Source: Alteromonas abrolhosensis
GTDB lineage: Bacteria > Pseudomonadota > Gammaproteobacteria > Enterobacterales > Alteromonadaceae
Reading direction: 5' to 3'
Assembly (NCBI RefSeq): GCF_001953635.1
Contig: NZ_MEJH01000014.1
Coordinates: forward strand, 97,012 to 137,366
DNA: 40,355 nt
Part shown: positions 28,914-38,877 of the stretch, in pieces
Layout of the letters: every line of letters begins with the position of its first letter
Numbering within the stretch: the first letter of the stretch is position 1
Made by a program: the position numbers and the translations under genes
Notes under the pieces: generated by a model
The model's database searches: none
Seen by the model: only the letters and a program-made list of their open reading frames with translations
What the model was told of the DNA's origin: nothing

Positions 28914-31409
28914 TTATAAGTTTTCTTCGAATAACTTATAAATACGGCGGTACTCATCTAGCCACGAGCTTGGCTGCACAAAGCCATGTGGCTCTACCGG
29001 ATAAATGGCCGTTTCAAAATCTTCTTTCTCAAGCTCGATAAGACGCTGTACCAATCGCACGGTGTCGTGGAAAAACACGTTGTCATCAACCATTGGCGCA
29101 TTGATAAGCAAAGGCTTTTCTAGCCCATCTGCAAAATAAATTGGCGAGCTACGCTCAAAAGCGATGGGATCAATATCAGGCGTATTCAGTATGTTTGCCG
29201 TATATGGCGTGTTGTAATGCGCCCAATCGGTTACCGGACGAAGTGCTGCACCTGCCGCAAATAGATCTGGCGCGGTAAACATAGACATAAAGGTTAAGAA
29301 GCCGCCGTATGAACCGCCATATGTGCCAATACGCTCACGATCTACATTTGCATTTTCAACAAGCCAGTTAACACCATCACGCAAATCTTGCACTTCAGGC
29401 GTACCCATTTGACGATAAATAGCGGTTCGCCAATCACGTCCGTAGCCAGCACTAGCGCGATAGTCCATATCTAGTACGACATAGCCTTGCTGCACGAGCA
29501 TGCTGTGGAACATGTACTCTCGGAAGTAACCAGACCACCCCATGTGGGCGTTTTGCAAATAGCCTGCACCGTGATTAAACACTACCGCTTTATTTGGTGC
29601 CGACTTGTCGTAATTTTCCGGTAAATATACTCGTGCGTAAATAGGTGCATCGGTATGCGACGATTCAATAGCAACGATGTTAGGCACCGCCCATGGAAGT
29701 GCATTAAAATCAGCACTGGTGCTTTGCGTGATTTGCTTTGCCGCTGTTGTTTCGTTTGCTGGCTTAATGTAAAGCTCTTGTGGCTGATTCACCTTGCTAT
29801 GGCTTAGCAGCAAATTTTTACCATCAGGGCTAAGTGAGTAGTCTGTCATACCATTCAAATCAGTCATGGTATCGATGGTATTGTCACTTAAATCAGCACG
29901 ATAAACTTCGTAAAGCCCCGGATGCTCCATGTTTGCTTTAAAGTAGATATAGTTGTCATCGCTAGAAAGCGTTAAATCGTCAACAATAAAACGGCCGCTG
30001 GTTAGCGCGACTGGCTTCTCGCCAGGCTTTTGAACGTATAAGTGAGAGTAACCAGTATGCTCAGACTGATAGTAAAGCGTCTCGCTGTCATTTAGCCAAT
30101 CAAACGCGTTGAAACGGTAGTTTACCCAAGCATCGTCATGAAGCCTATGTTGGTTTTCTAGCGTTTTATTCGCTAAGTCGACCGTTGCAATCCAGCGGTC
30201 TTTGTTGTCCCATGCTTCTAGCATAACGGCAACGGCGTTACTGTTTTTGTGCCAGCGAATAGAAGGCTTAGTCCAGTACCAGCTTTGCAGTAAGGTAATG
30301 TCGCGCGGCAAACGATTAACTTCATAGGTCTCGCCTTTTGCCTTCGCGTTTTCTGCTTTTACGTCAGCAAGTACGTCGTCATTGTAGCCAGGCAAATTAA
30401 AGTATTTAAGCTCACTCTTCTCACCTGTCTTCAAATTAAGCAGCCACAGCACGTGATTCACCGATTCAGCATCTGCAACTCGTTGGCGTACCGGCTTCGC
30501 TGCAATGCGGCTGTCTTCTTGAATGTAGTGTGGCATGATATCGCTGTCATCGCGAGTCGGCTTACTTTCCGTGGTGGCGACTACTGCAAAGTTACCCGCA
30601 GGTGATACGCTGATACCCGCTAGTCGATGCGACTTATCAAAGTAAAATGGCGTAGGTGCTACACTGCTGTTTTCTTTGGCCAACGCTTTATGTGCGTCGT
30701 CTTTTTCCTGCCTGTTTTTGCGCTGTAGTTTGATATATTCCACCAGCGACTGCTGCTGCTCTGCAATATAATCTTTAGGCGGTTCAACCGATTTAGGCTC
30801 GTCGCTAAACTCCCAGCTTAACAATTCTTCGCGGGTGCCGTTAGATAGGTCTATAGCAATAAATTTGTTACCGCTTAACGCCATTAAACGGCCATCAGTC
30901 ATAAATGAAAGCGTTGATAGCGCATTACCTCCACGCGCGATACGCACGGTTTCACCATTAGTAAATTGCACATAAACACTGTCTTCGAACGAATATGCAA
31001 TGACACCATCGTCTCTCACTACACGTTCGTCAAAACGATACTTGTGCAAATCTGATAATGGTGCTTTTACTGCATTTGCAGGATCAGACAGCTCTGCAAT
31101 ATATACATCTGTCAGTGCACTATCTTGCCTTTCTTTTTCAAAAACAATTTTATCGCCATTGACCGACCAACCCATAGCCTCTGGCAACGCGCCAATCCAT
31201 TGAGGATCTGACATAATTTGCTTCAGTGTGATTTCACCTTGTTGCACGCTGTTCTGGGGCGCTACAGCTGGTGTAACGGTTTGCTGAACTGTGGCAGCAG
31301 GAAGCGATGTAGACGTGGTTTGGTTAGATGGCTCGTTAGTGGTGCTTGCACATCCGCCCAACGCAAAAGTTACGCTGGCCGCGATGAGTAAAGAAGAATA
31401 TTTTTTCAT
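28914..31409 (-). CDS. S9 family prolyl oligopeptidase-type lipoprotein
   Basis: 831 residues from ATG 31409. Lipobox LGGC with cysteine 20 followed by Ala, so a lipoprotein, probably in the outer membrane. N-terminal beta-propeller (about 60-560, DPP-IV type with repeated SPDGKN/SADNY-like words) and a C-terminal hydrolase domain with nucleophile S700 in GTYGGSYGGF, aspartate near 775 in APMVDDNV and H808 in VEPHGF. Such enzymes cleave peptides after proline or similar residues. A neighbour of rhombosortase and glutathione peroxidase, without a visible operon link. Confidence 0.93.
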   Translation of the reverse strand: MKKYSSLLIAASVTFALGGCASTTNEPSNQTTSTSLPAATVQQTVTPAVAPQNSVQQGEITLKQIMSDPQWIGALPEAMGWSVNGDKIVFEKERQDSALTDVYIAELSDPANAVKAPLSDLHKYRFDERVVRDDGVIAYSFEDSVYVQFTNGETVRIARGGNALSTLSFMTDGRLMALSGNKFIAIDLSNGTREELLSWEFSDEPKSVEPPKDYIAEQQQSLVEYIKLQRKNRQEKDDAHKALAKENSSVAPTPFYFDKSHRLAGISVSPAGNFAVVATTESKPTRDDSDIMPHYIQEDSRIAAKPVRQRVADAESVNHVLWLLNLKTGEKSELKYFNLPGYNDDVLADVKAENAKAKGETYEVNRLPRDITLLQSWYWTKPSIRWHKNSNAVAVMLEAWDNKDRWIATVDLANKTLENQHRLHDDAWVNYRFNAFDWLNDSETLYYQSEHTGYSHLYVQKPGEKPVALTSGRFIVDDLTLSSDDNYIYFKANMEHPGLYEVYRADLSDNTIDTMTDLNGMTDYSLSPDGKNLLLSHSKVNQPQELYIKPANETTAAKQITQSTSADFNALPWAVPNIVAIESSHTDAPIYARVYLPENYDKSAPNKAVVFNHGAGYLQNAHMGWSGYFREYMFHSMLVQQGYVVLDMDYRASAGYGRDWRTAIYRQMGTPEVQDLRDGVNWLVENANVDRERIGTYGGSYGGFLTFMSMFTAPDLFAAGAALRPVTDWAHYNTPYTANILNTPDIDPIAFERSSPIYFADGLEKPLLINAPMVDDNVFFHDTVRLVQRLIELEKEDFETAIYPVEPHGFVQPSSWLDEYRRIYKLFEENL

Positions 31410-31587
31410 TATTTTAAGTCGTTGTTATTTAAAAAACGGTAACATTATACGCAGAGCAATAACTAAAGCGCTAACGTTCATCGATTGAGATAGTGAACCA
31501 AACGTATGCGTTTTGCGTTTATGGTTTGGAAACGTGGTCTGTCGACCTGAACAAAATAACAAAAATTAACTGATGAGGTAAAACACT

Positions 31588-32142
31588 ATGAAAGCGAAAG
31601 GTTTTATACCGGCGTTACTTGCGCTGAGCTTTTTTACGTCTACTGGCTTTGCGAATGAGTGCCCCAGCGTACTTAAGTTTATGAAGCGTAAACTCAATTC
31701 TCAAGAAACGGTGAACTTGTGTGACGAATACGCGGGGAAAACTCTACTGGTAGTCAATACTGCTAGCTATTGCGGTTATACGCCCCAATTTGAAGGCTTA
31801 GAAGCGTTGTACAGTGACTACAAAGATAAAGACTTTGTAGTGCTAGGTTTCCCGTCGCACGATTTCAATCAAGAAGATAATGATGAAGGCAAAACGGCGG
31901 AACTGTGTGAATTGACATATGGTGTAAAGTTTCCAATGTTTGAACCTATTTCGGTAAAGGGTGAAGATGCGGATCCCATGTACCGTATGCTGAAAGCCGC
32001 CACTGGCAAAGCACCATCGTGGAATTTCAACAAATACCTTATTGACAGTTCAGGTAAACAAATTACCCACTACCCTAGCTCAACAAAGCCTACTGATCCG
32101 GCTTTTATTGCTGACATAGAGGCACTGCTAAAAAGCGAATAA
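31588..32142 (+). CDS. Exported glutathione peroxidase
   Basis: 184 residues from ATG 31588 with GATGAGGT upstream. Signal peptide to about residue 22 (GFA). Catalytic motif NTASYCGYTPQFEGLE with C62, and SWNFNKYLID with the tryptophan and asparagine of the tetrad. The resolving-cysteine block reads GFPSHDFNQED, with Ser and His where GFPCNQF is usual, so its resolving cysteine is missing and another thiol must regenerate it. Reduces peroxides in the periplasm. Confidence 0.9.
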   Translation: MKAKGFIPALLALSFFTSTGFANECPSVLKFMKRKLNSQETVNLCDEYAGKTLLVVNTASYCGYTPQFEGLEALYSDYKDKDFVVLGFPSHDFNQEDNDEGKTAELCELTYGVKFPMFEPISVKGEDADPMYRMLKAATGKAPSWNFNKYLIDSSGKQITHYPSSTKPTDPAFIADIEALLKSE

Positions 32143-32204
32143 GGCAACCGGTATTCATATTGTTTTTGGGTTTTACTAAACGCGAGTATAAATACCGTAC
32201 ATAA

Positions 32205-32229
32205 AAAAGCCCCGCGTAATACGCGGGGC
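32205..32229. terminator. Intrinsic terminator
   Basis: GCCCCGCGT, AAT, ACGCGGGGC: perfect nine-pair stem, three-base loop (32209-32229), with six A bases (32203-32208) on the left side, which are a U run for the minus-strand azoR transcript. Confidence 0.85.
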
Positions 32230-32312
32230 AATCAAGCACACTCAACTTGGAACACACTTTTAGCTGAAAACATACTTCCTACGTTTTAGCTAACTGCATT
32301 AATTTAGTGTGT

Positions 32313-32915
32313 TTAGTCATTAGTTAGTTCAATAATTTTTTCGCTTGCTTCGGCAAAAGCCTTGTTCGCTTGCTCTTCGCCCATGTTAAGTCCTTCAGCG
32401 TAAACGAATTTTACATCACTGATACCAACAAAATTTAAAAAGTGTTTTAAGTATGGCGTTTGTGTATCAAAGTCTGAACCCGCATACACACCACCTCGTG
32501 CAGCAAACACTGTCGCTGACTTGTTTTCTAACAAACCTACAGGTCCTGTCTCGGTATATTTAAAAGTTACACCTGCTCGCGCTATGCGATCGAAGTAGGC
32601 TTTTAGACTTGAAGGAATGCCAAAATTGTACATAGGCACTGCCAACACAATTTCGTCAGCCGCTTTAACCGCTTCAACAATGTCATCAGAAATTTTCGCC
32701 AATGCGTGTTGAGATTCATTTCTTTCAGAAGCCTCAGTCATCCACGCCTGCATTTCTTCACCTGTCAGGTGTGGTAACGCAAGTTCTGCTACGTCTACAC
32801 GATTAACACGCACAGAGTCATTGCTTTCAATTTTTGAAAGATACTCATTTGCTAATTTTGAAGAATTACCCTGACTGCCGCTAAGGCTGGAAAATATAGC
32901 TAAAACTGTTTTCAT
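32313..32915 (-). CDS. azoR: FMN-dependent NADH-azoreductase
   Basis: 200 residues from ATG 32915, chosen because GGAG lies seven bases before it on the coding strand and the protein starts with the flavodoxin strand KTVLAIFSSLSGSQGNSS; a longer frame to 33023 has no such site. VPMYNFGIPSSLKAYFDRIARAGVTFKY (FMN/quinone binding) and AARGGVY are hallmark AzoR blocks. It reduces quinones and azo compounds with NADH. Length equals the E. coli enzyme. Confidence 0.93.
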   Translation of the reverse strand: MKTVLAIFSSLSGSQGNSSKLANEYLSKIESNDSVRVNRVDVAELALPHLTGEEMQAWMTEASERNESQHALAKISDDIVEAVKAADEIVLAVPMYNFGIPSSLKAYFDRIARAGVTFKYTETGPVGLLENKSATVFAARGGVYAGSDFDTQTPYLKHFLNFVGISDVKFVYAEGLNMGEEQANKAFAEASEKIIELTND

Positions 32916-33089
32916 GCCGAACTCCATTGATTCGTTGTTTCGATAATCTAAACGTATTTTAGGGCAATTAGGTTGGATGAAAATATCAAAAACATGAAGA
33001 CTTCGTTCTATTTTGTAGAACAAATTTGTACTAACAATGTATTTGTAAAAATTTTGAAAACATTACATTGCGTTAATGTTGCAAGGAGG

Positions 33090-33158
33090 ATGATCTTCTC
33101 GTATTTGCTCAGCGTAATCGAGTTTGCCACAACACAATTAAGAGGATTAAAAATATGA
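33090..33158 (+). CDS. Possible leader peptide coupled to the lipoprotein gene
   Basis: ATG 33090 opens a 22-codon frame (MIFSYLLSVIEF and on) whose TGA overlaps the next ATG as ATGA. AAGGAGG at 33083-33089 touches the ATG, a spacing too short for normal use, so translation is doubtful. Confidence 0.3.
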   Translation: MIFSYLLSVIEFATTQLRGLKI

Positions 33159-35623
33159 GAAGGACCAAAGCGCTCCTTGCATGTTCGATATTACCACTGT
33201 TTTTGATTGGCTGCTCGGATGACGACGATGATGTCGTACAAGAGCCCGCCCCCACTCCAGAGTACGCCAATGTTCGTGTAGTACACGCAGCATCTGACGC
33301 GCCAATGGTTAACATTACGGCTAATGACTCCATCCTCAATAACTTAGAAGGCGTCGATTACCAAGTCGCATCATCCCGATTTGAAGTTGAGACGGGTATG
33401 TACGATATCGGGGTTACAGGTATTCTACCTGGAGAAAACGCTGAGGTTTTACAAGCTGATGTTACGTTAGAAGCGGACATGAACTACGATATTTTTGCCG
33501 TGGGAAATGTTAGCGACGACACGCTATCTTTATTAACAGTTACCAGTATGGAAACCGCGGTTGATGCTGGTAATGCTCAAGTGCAAATAGTACATGCTGC
33601 ATCAATGGCGCCAACGGTTGACATTTATGTAACAGCGCCGGATACAGATATTACCACTGAGCAACCGCTTGTCACTGCTGAATTTACGGATGCTACAGAT
33701 CTGATTCAAGTGCCTGCGGGCGATTACCAAATACGAATTACACCGGCAGGTGAAACAACGGTAGTGTACGACTCAGGCACCGTTAATCTAGCCGACGGTG
33801 CCGATTTGCTTATCGCTGCGACTAACAATGTAGGTACAGGTGACTCTCCGGTTACTTTGCTTGCCGCTGATGGTGACGGTAGCTTTAAAATATGGGACGC
33901 AGAGGCTGGCGCAGCTATTCGCGTAGTGCATGGCATCAGCGACGCTCCAGCGGTTGATGTAATCGCAAACAATGAAGTTGTGCTGGTCGATGGCATACAG
34001 TTCCCGCGTACCACAGACTACGTGTCTGTTGCTGCAGGCGACTACCTTATTGATGTAGTGGCTGATAGTGATAACAGCGTTGTTGCTATTGATGATGCAG
34101 AACTAACGTTAGAAGTGGGTATGTCTTATACCGCTATTGCGAATAACGTACTTTCTGCTCCCGAGTTAGATGTATTGGTTGATATGCCTCGCTCAGTTGC
34201 TACAGAAGCGAAAGTACGTATTGTTCATGCTTCACCTTCAGCGGGTAACGTTGATATTTATGTAACTGCAGACGGCGAAATTGATGCTGTTGACCCAGCA
34301 TTTGCTGATATAGCATACGAAACAGGTGACTTGGTTGAAACTGGTTATGTAAGCCTTGCTGAAGGTGATTATGTGGTCACTGTTACACCAACAGGCACCA
34401 AAACAGTAGCGATCGAAACCGGCGTTTTAACGCTTGAGAATGGTGAGATTTACACTGCTATCGCACTAGATGGCGCGATGGAAGGCGATTTGCCTCAACT
34501 CGCACTTCTTGATGGCCTTGCACCACCTCCACCGGCTTTCAACGCTGACATAACCTACAATGTAAACCTAAGCGGTTCACAGGAAGTCCCTGCTGTTAAT
34601 ACTATGTCTATGGCGACGGCTGTAGTTGAAATTGATGAAGATCTTCCTGCATTTAGCGTTAGCGTAGACGTTTCTGGCCTGACTGACGTTACAGGTGTGC
34701 ACGTACACGATGGCGGCATTGGTATGAATGGTCCGGTTGCCTTCCCCCTTACTGACGCTGGTGACGGTACTTATGTTTTAGCCGAAACCAACATTTCACC
34801 GAGTAACCTAGACGCACTAACCAACGGGGAATGGTACTTAAACGTTCACACCACCGCTAACCCGAATGGCGAAGTGCGTGGACAGATCGTTCCAGATACT
34901 ACGGCTGTGGTTACCTTCTCATTAAGTGGTAGTCAGTCAGTACCTGCGGTCGACACAATGGCAATGGGTTCAGGTTACGCACTGTTCGATACTACAAATA
35001 ACAGCGTTTCTCTGGTAGCAGTGACTACTCTTGAAAATGCCACAATGGCGCATATTCACAGTGGTTTCGCCGGAGAAAATGGTGATGTTGTTGTAACACT
35101 GGTAGAAAGTGAAACTACGGCTGGCGTGTGGATGACTGATGGTAGTGTAGCGCTAGATGAAGCTACTGCCGCGCAACTACTCGCGGGAGGACATTACGTA
35201 AATATTCACTCAGAAGCATTTGCTAGCGGAGAGATCCGCGGTCAGATCACGCCTGATAACATTGAAGTGTACGGCATTATAGCCAGCGGCTTACAAGAAG
35301 TACCAGCGGTTACCACAACAGCAAGCGGTGCAGGTGCATTCACGTTAAATACGTCAACAGGCGCGTTATCTGGCAGCGTAACGGTAACCGGTATGACTGC
35401 AACTATGGCGCATATTCACGAAGGGGAAGCGGGCGTGAATGGCGGCGTTCTCCTAGGACTAACTGCCGGTACAGATGGCATGTGGTCGGTTCCGGCTAAT
35501 ACCATGCTAACTGCCGAGCAAATGGGTGTCATGGCAGACGGTGGCTTGTACACCAACTTCCATTCAGATGCGTTTCCAAGTGGTGAAATTCGTGGCCAAA
35601 TCACGCTAGGTTTTGACCAATAA
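33155..35623 (+). CDS. Lipoprotein with four DUF4397 and three CHRD domains
   Basis: 822 residues from ATG 33155 with AGAGGATT upstream. Signal peptide with lipobox LIGC (cysteine 20), then an acidic run SDDDDD; five aspartates after the cysteine may affect sorting. DUF4397 repeats start at about residues 36, 139, 251 and 350 (each with VRVVHAASDAP-like words). CHRD domains start at about 462, 585 and 703, each SGSQEVPA and ending with NVHT/NPNGEVRGQI. Probably a surface or periplasmic protein; substrate or partner unknown. Confidence 0.93.
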   Translation: MRRTKALLACSILPLFLIGCSDDDDDVVQEPAPTPEYANVRVVHAASDAPMVNITANDSILNNLEGVDYQVASSRFEVETGMYDIGVTGILPGENAEVLQADVTLEADMNYDIFAVGNVSDDTLSLLTVTSMETAVDAGNAQVQIVHAASMAPTVDIYVTAPDTDITTEQPLVTAEFTDATDLIQVPAGDYQIRITPAGETTVVYDSGTVNLADGADLLIAATNNVGTGDSPVTLLAADGDGSFKIWDAEAGAAIRVVHGISDAPAVDVIANNEVVLVDGIQFPRTTDYVSVAAGDYLIDVVADSDNSVVAIDDAELTLEVGMSYTAIANNVLSAPELDVLVDMPRSVATEAKVRIVHASPSAGNVDIYVTADGEIDAVDPAFADIAYETGDLVETGYVSLAEGDYVVTVTPTGTKTVAIETGVLTLENGEIYTAIALDGAMEGDLPQLALLDGLAPPPPAFNADITYNVNLSGSQEVPAVNTMSMATAVVEIDEDLPAFSVSVDVSGLTDVTGVHVHDGGIGMNGPVAFPLTDAGDGTYVLAETNISPSNLDALTNGEWYLNVHTTANPNGEVRGQIVPDTTAVVTFSLSGSQSVPAVDTMAMGSGYALFDTTNNSVSLVAVTTLENATMAHIHSGFAGENGDVVVTLVESETTAGVWMTDGSVALDEATAAQLLAGGHYVNIHSEAFASGEIRGQITPDNIEVYGIIASGLQEVPAVTTTASGAGAFTLNTSTGALSGSVTVTGMTATMAHIHEGEAGVNGGVLLGLTAGTDGMWSVPANTMLTAEQMGVMADGGLYTNFHSDAFPSGEIRGQITLGFDQ

Positions 35624-35676
35624 CCATTGGTAAAGGTTATTGATTACCAAGCGAATTAAAAACGATGAAGTGAATT

Positions 35677-35702
35677 AAAAAAGGGGCCGAGGCCCCTTTT
35701 TT
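35677..35702. terminator. Bidirectional intrinsic terminator
   Basis: AAAAAAGGGGCC, GA, GGCCCCTTTTTT: 12 perfect pairs and a two-base gap. Lies between the convergent lipoprotein and PLP-lyase genes. Confidence 0.92.
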
Positions 35703-35729
35703 GTATTTTTGAAACGGTAAGAATACGGT

Positions 35730-36971
35730 TTAAATTGTGTTCAAAGCAGTTTCGAAATCTGCAATCAGATCTTGGGTGTCTTCAATACCTACCGAAATAC
35801 GCAGCATAGTATCGGAAATCCCCATCAACTCACGCTCTTCTGCCGTGTTCTCAAAATAAATCGTAGGTGCTACGGGTAGCGCTAAGGTGCGATTATCCCC
35901 TAAGTGCGTGGCGCAAATAACTAACTTCATTTCGTTTAAAAACGCTACAGGGTCTGCACCGTCGATAAGATCAAAACTTAAAATCGCACCGTAGCCACCG
36001 TTTAGATATTCCCGTGCCATGAAATGCTGTGGATGATCAGCAAGCCCCGGATAAAAGACTTTAGATACCTTGGGATGATTATCTAAAAACGTCGCTAATT
36101 GCATTGCATTGTGTTGGCTGCGTGATAAACGCAAATCCAGCGTTTCCATCCCCAAAGCGATAGCCGTTGCTGATTGTGGAGACAATGTAGCGCCTAAATC
36201 GCGCAGCCCTTTCTTTTTGATTTGGGTAATTCCCCACTGCGAGGTATCTGCTACCTGATACGCTGGTTTCAAATTATCAAACGTCTGCCAATCAAAATTG
36301 CCAGTATCGATAACTGCCCCACCTAACACGTTGCCGTGACCTGCGATATATTTCGTTAAGGAGCAGAATACCAACGACGCTTTAACGTCTTTGGCGTAAA
36401 AAACAGGCGGCGGCGTCATGGTATTATCAACCATAAATAGCATGTGCTTCTCTTCACAGAATTGACCGATGGCATGAAGGTCTGCAACCTGAGTCACAGG
36501 GTTGGCTACGGTTTCTGTGTAAACGCCTTTAGTATTAGGTTGATACGCTTCTTTCACTTGCTGAATGTCAGTTACATCTGTGTAAGTAACCTGTACACCA
36601 AAATCTTTTATTGTTTCAAAAAAGCTTCGCGTATTGCCAAAAAGGTATTGGCTTACTATTAAATGATCGCCCGCTTTTAGCAACGCAAATAAAGAACTGC
36701 TAATAGCTGCCATTCCGGTTGCATAACACAGCGCACCTACACCACCTTCCAAATCATTAAGCATGTTTTGCAATGCAGCCACAGAAGGTGAAGATGAACG
36801 AGAATACACATGGGCAGCACGTTTGCCTTGAAACGCGTCAATAATGCCCTGAGCATCTTTAAATTCAAAAAGAACCGAGTTAGACGTGCTGCTATGAACA
36901 CCACCATGCTCTGGGGTATTTAGCATACGATCAGAATGAACCTGACGGGTTGTGAATCCCAATTTTGTCAC
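35730..36971 (-). CDS. Cys/Met metabolism PLP-dependent enzyme
   Basis: 413 residues from ATG 36971. PLP lysine K207 in SLTKYIAGHG, phosphate-binding block YATGMAAI, YSRSSSPSVAALQ and VDNTMTPP are all in family order. Candidates are methionine gamma-lyase, cystathionine gamma-lyase/synthase or O-acetylhomoserine sulfhydrylase; the sequence does not settle this, as the residue after the YSR motif and the C-terminal IEDTQDLIADFETAL are shared by all. Acts in the cytoplasm on sulfur amino acids. Confidence 0.9.
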   Translation of the reverse strand: MTKLGFTTRQVHSDRMLNTPEHGGVHSSTSNSVLFEFKDAQGIIDAFQGKRAAHVYSRSSSPSVAALQNMLNDLEGGVGALCYATGMAAISSSLFALLKAGDHLIVSQYLFGNTRSFFETIKDFGVQVTYTDVTDIQQVKEAYQPNTKGVYTETVANPVTQVADLHAIGQFCEEKHMLFMVDNTMTPPPVFYAKDVKASLVFCSLTKYIAGHGNVLGGAVIDTGNFDWQTFDNLKPAYQVADTSQWGITQIKKKGLRDLGATLSPQSATAIALGMETLDLRLSRSQHNAMQLATFLDNHPKVSKVFYPGLADHPQHFMAREYLNGGYGAILSFDLIDGADPVAFLNEMKLVICATHLGDNRTLALPVAPTIYFENTAEERELMGISDTMLRISVGIEDTQDLIADFETALNTI

Positions 36972-37060
36972 GGGTGAAGCTCCGAATATAGATGTTTGCG
37001 ACCTAGCCGAGTGTGTACCAATTTTAAATTAATACATACTTTTTACTTCAACAGAATTGA

Positions 37061-37696
37061 CTATGGCTTAGTTATGCAGTTTTTAGGATATTTTGCGCAA
37101 ACAGTATCATAAAACGCGTAAATAGTTTGCATTTGTTCATCTATGTTAGTCACTTTCTGAATAATCGGGCCTAATACAATTGCCTTCCTTGCATAGTCCA
37201 ACCCAATGACTTGTATGGGAATTTCAGCTTCACGGGCAATGTGCATAAAACCTGTTTTCCAAGGGTATATAGGGCTACGGGTTCCTTCTGGGGCTAAAGC
37301 AAGGATCAGTTGATCAGCTTCTTTAATCTTATTCGCAATAGTCGTCACGACACCGTGCGCTTTGCTTCTTTCTATAGGAATGCCGCCTAGCCTTCTAACG
37401 ATAGCACCCAAAGGTGGTGTAAAAATGGTATGTTTGCCAAAGAAATTGATATTCAGCTTGAATGAGAAGACCACAAACAAGCCAATAAAGAAATCCCAGT
37501 TCGATGTATGAGGTGCTACCGCTAGAATGGCTTTTTTCTGGTTGATTAGTTCACCTTCTACACGCCAGCCTCTTTTTGTTAGTACCCACGCCGCGAATCT
37601 GGATAACCAGTTTGGCCATTTCCGGGGAATGTTTTCTCCTACGGAAACGGTACTGGCTAATTGAGAATGCGTGCTTGGGCGTGAGGATTCTGTCAT
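37061..37696 (-). CDS. PlsC-type acyltransferase
   Basis: 211 residues from ATG 37696; a longer frame from 37882 reads into unlikely sequence. Motif I HTSNWDFF with the catalytic H63 and D68, motif III-like PEGTRS (136-141), and GGIPIERS between them match 1-acyl-glycerol-3-phosphate acyltransferases of a short type. A hydrophobic segment at about 72-90 could anchor it to the membrane. Transfers acyl chains in phospholipid synthesis or remodelling. No strong ribosome-binding site, so the start is uncertain. Confidence 0.85.
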   Translation of the reverse strand: MTESSRPSTHSQLASTVSVGENIPRKWPNWLSRFAAWVLTKRGWRVEGELINQKKAILAVAPHTSNWDFFIGLFVVFSFKLNINFFGKHTIFTPPLGAIVRRLGGIPIERSKAHGVVTTIANKIKEADQLILALAPEGTRSPIYPWKTGFMHIAREAEIPIQVIGLDYARKAIVLGPIIQKVTNIDEQMQTIYAFYDTVCAKYPKNCITKP

Positions 37697-37947
37697 TATT
37701 ATTATGCTCTGTTTACTTCGTTTTGGTGGTTCAAGTGATATTTTATCTGCCAAGGCCTCAATCGATAAGCCGCAATGAATAGTGCTTACCAATTGACCTT
37801 CATTCCCGCATATCGCCTGTGAAATGAAGTCCGTATAACGCGTGTTTTGGCGAAGAGTAATCAAAATCAAAATGTAACGCAATTGTTAACAACCTCATGA
37901 TTGCGTCACGTAGTGAAATCTAATAGAGAAAAAGGCCGTATTTAATT

Positions 37948-38730
37948 ATGTGTATTTTGTTTATCGCGAATAACATGCGAGACGATTACCCACTTATTAT
38001 CGCTGCGAATCGGGATGAATTTTACGCACGACCAACCGCGCCTTCTTCATTCTGGAAAAGCCACCCGCATTTACTTGCCGGACAGGACTTAGAAGCTAAT
38101 GGTACCTGGATGGGCGTTACGCGTAACGGCAATCTGGCAGCGCTTACTAATGTTAGAGACCCTTACAACATCAATAAAAATGCGGTATCTCGCGGTGAAT
38201 TAGTAGCAAACTGGTTGAAGCAAGACCCAGTAGAAAGTGAGAACACTGCGCAGTCACAATACCTTAAAACCTTGGCAAAAACGCGCCACCAATACAATGG
38301 CTATAATTTACTATTTGGTCATGTCAATGCGTTAAAGGTTTACAACAATGTAAACAATTCGACCCATTTAATCGACAGCGGCGTGTACGGGTTGTCTAAC
38401 GCGGATATTGCCACTCCGTGGCCAAAAGTAACCCAGGGTGTAACAGCATTAAACGAATATGTATCGAAAGAATGCTTGATAAATGACGATGACTTATTTG
38501 ATATTTTGCGAAGTGACAATAAAGCCGACGATCACCTGCTACCTGATACGGGCGTAGGCTATGAATGGGAGAAGGCGTTGTCTTCCATTTTTATTCAAAC
38601 CGAGAAATACGGTACACGTACCTCTACGCTTCTTTTAGTCGATAAAAACAATACGCTGACTTGGAAAGAGCGACGCTTTTCAGATAGTGGCGAAGCGCTT
38701 GAAACCCGCGCTTTTTCTTTTTCAATTTAG
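37948..38730 (+). CDS. NRDE (TANGO2) family protein
   Basis: 260 residues from ATG 37948 with AAAAAGG upstream. The N-terminal CILFIANN plus ANRDEF at about residues 19-24 define PF05742; then GTWMGVTRNGNLAALTNVRDP and NLLFG, GLSNADIATPWPKV follow in family order. Bacterial members are poorly characterised, with links to haem or metabolite handling in eukaryotes. Divergent from the acyltransferase gene. Confidence 0.9.
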   Translation: MCILFIANNMRDDYPLIIAANRDEFYARPTAPSSFWKSHPHLLAGQDLEANGTWMGVTRNGNLAALTNVRDPYNINKNAVSRGELVANWLKQDPVESENTAQSQYLKTLAKTRHQYNGYNLLFGHVNALKVYNNVNNSTHLIDSGVYGLSNADIATPWPKVTQGVTALNEYVSKECLINDDDLFDILRSDNKADDHLLPDTGVGYEWEKALSSIFIQTEKYGTRTSTLLLVDKNNTLTWKERRFSDSGEALETRAFSFSI

Positions 38731-38877
38731 GGTGTTTTTGAAATGAAACTTTCGTTTACGTTTTCTTTCTTCCACTAATTGAAATATTTTCAACCTATAG
38801 GGGTCGTTTTTTCTACCATCGGTGGCATAATGCCAGCCTGCTTTCTTTTGCATACCAACGTAACGTGAGGACATATC

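Noticed and set aside
37697..37882. 62-residue N-terminal extension of the PlsC-type acyltransferase
   Set aside because: The added residues are outside the domain, include no signal peptide, and run into the promoter region of the divergent gene.
38745..38770. A TyrR-box-like TGAAACTTTCGTTTACG before the aminotransferase
   Set aside because: Half sites are imperfect and the spacer is five rather than six bases.
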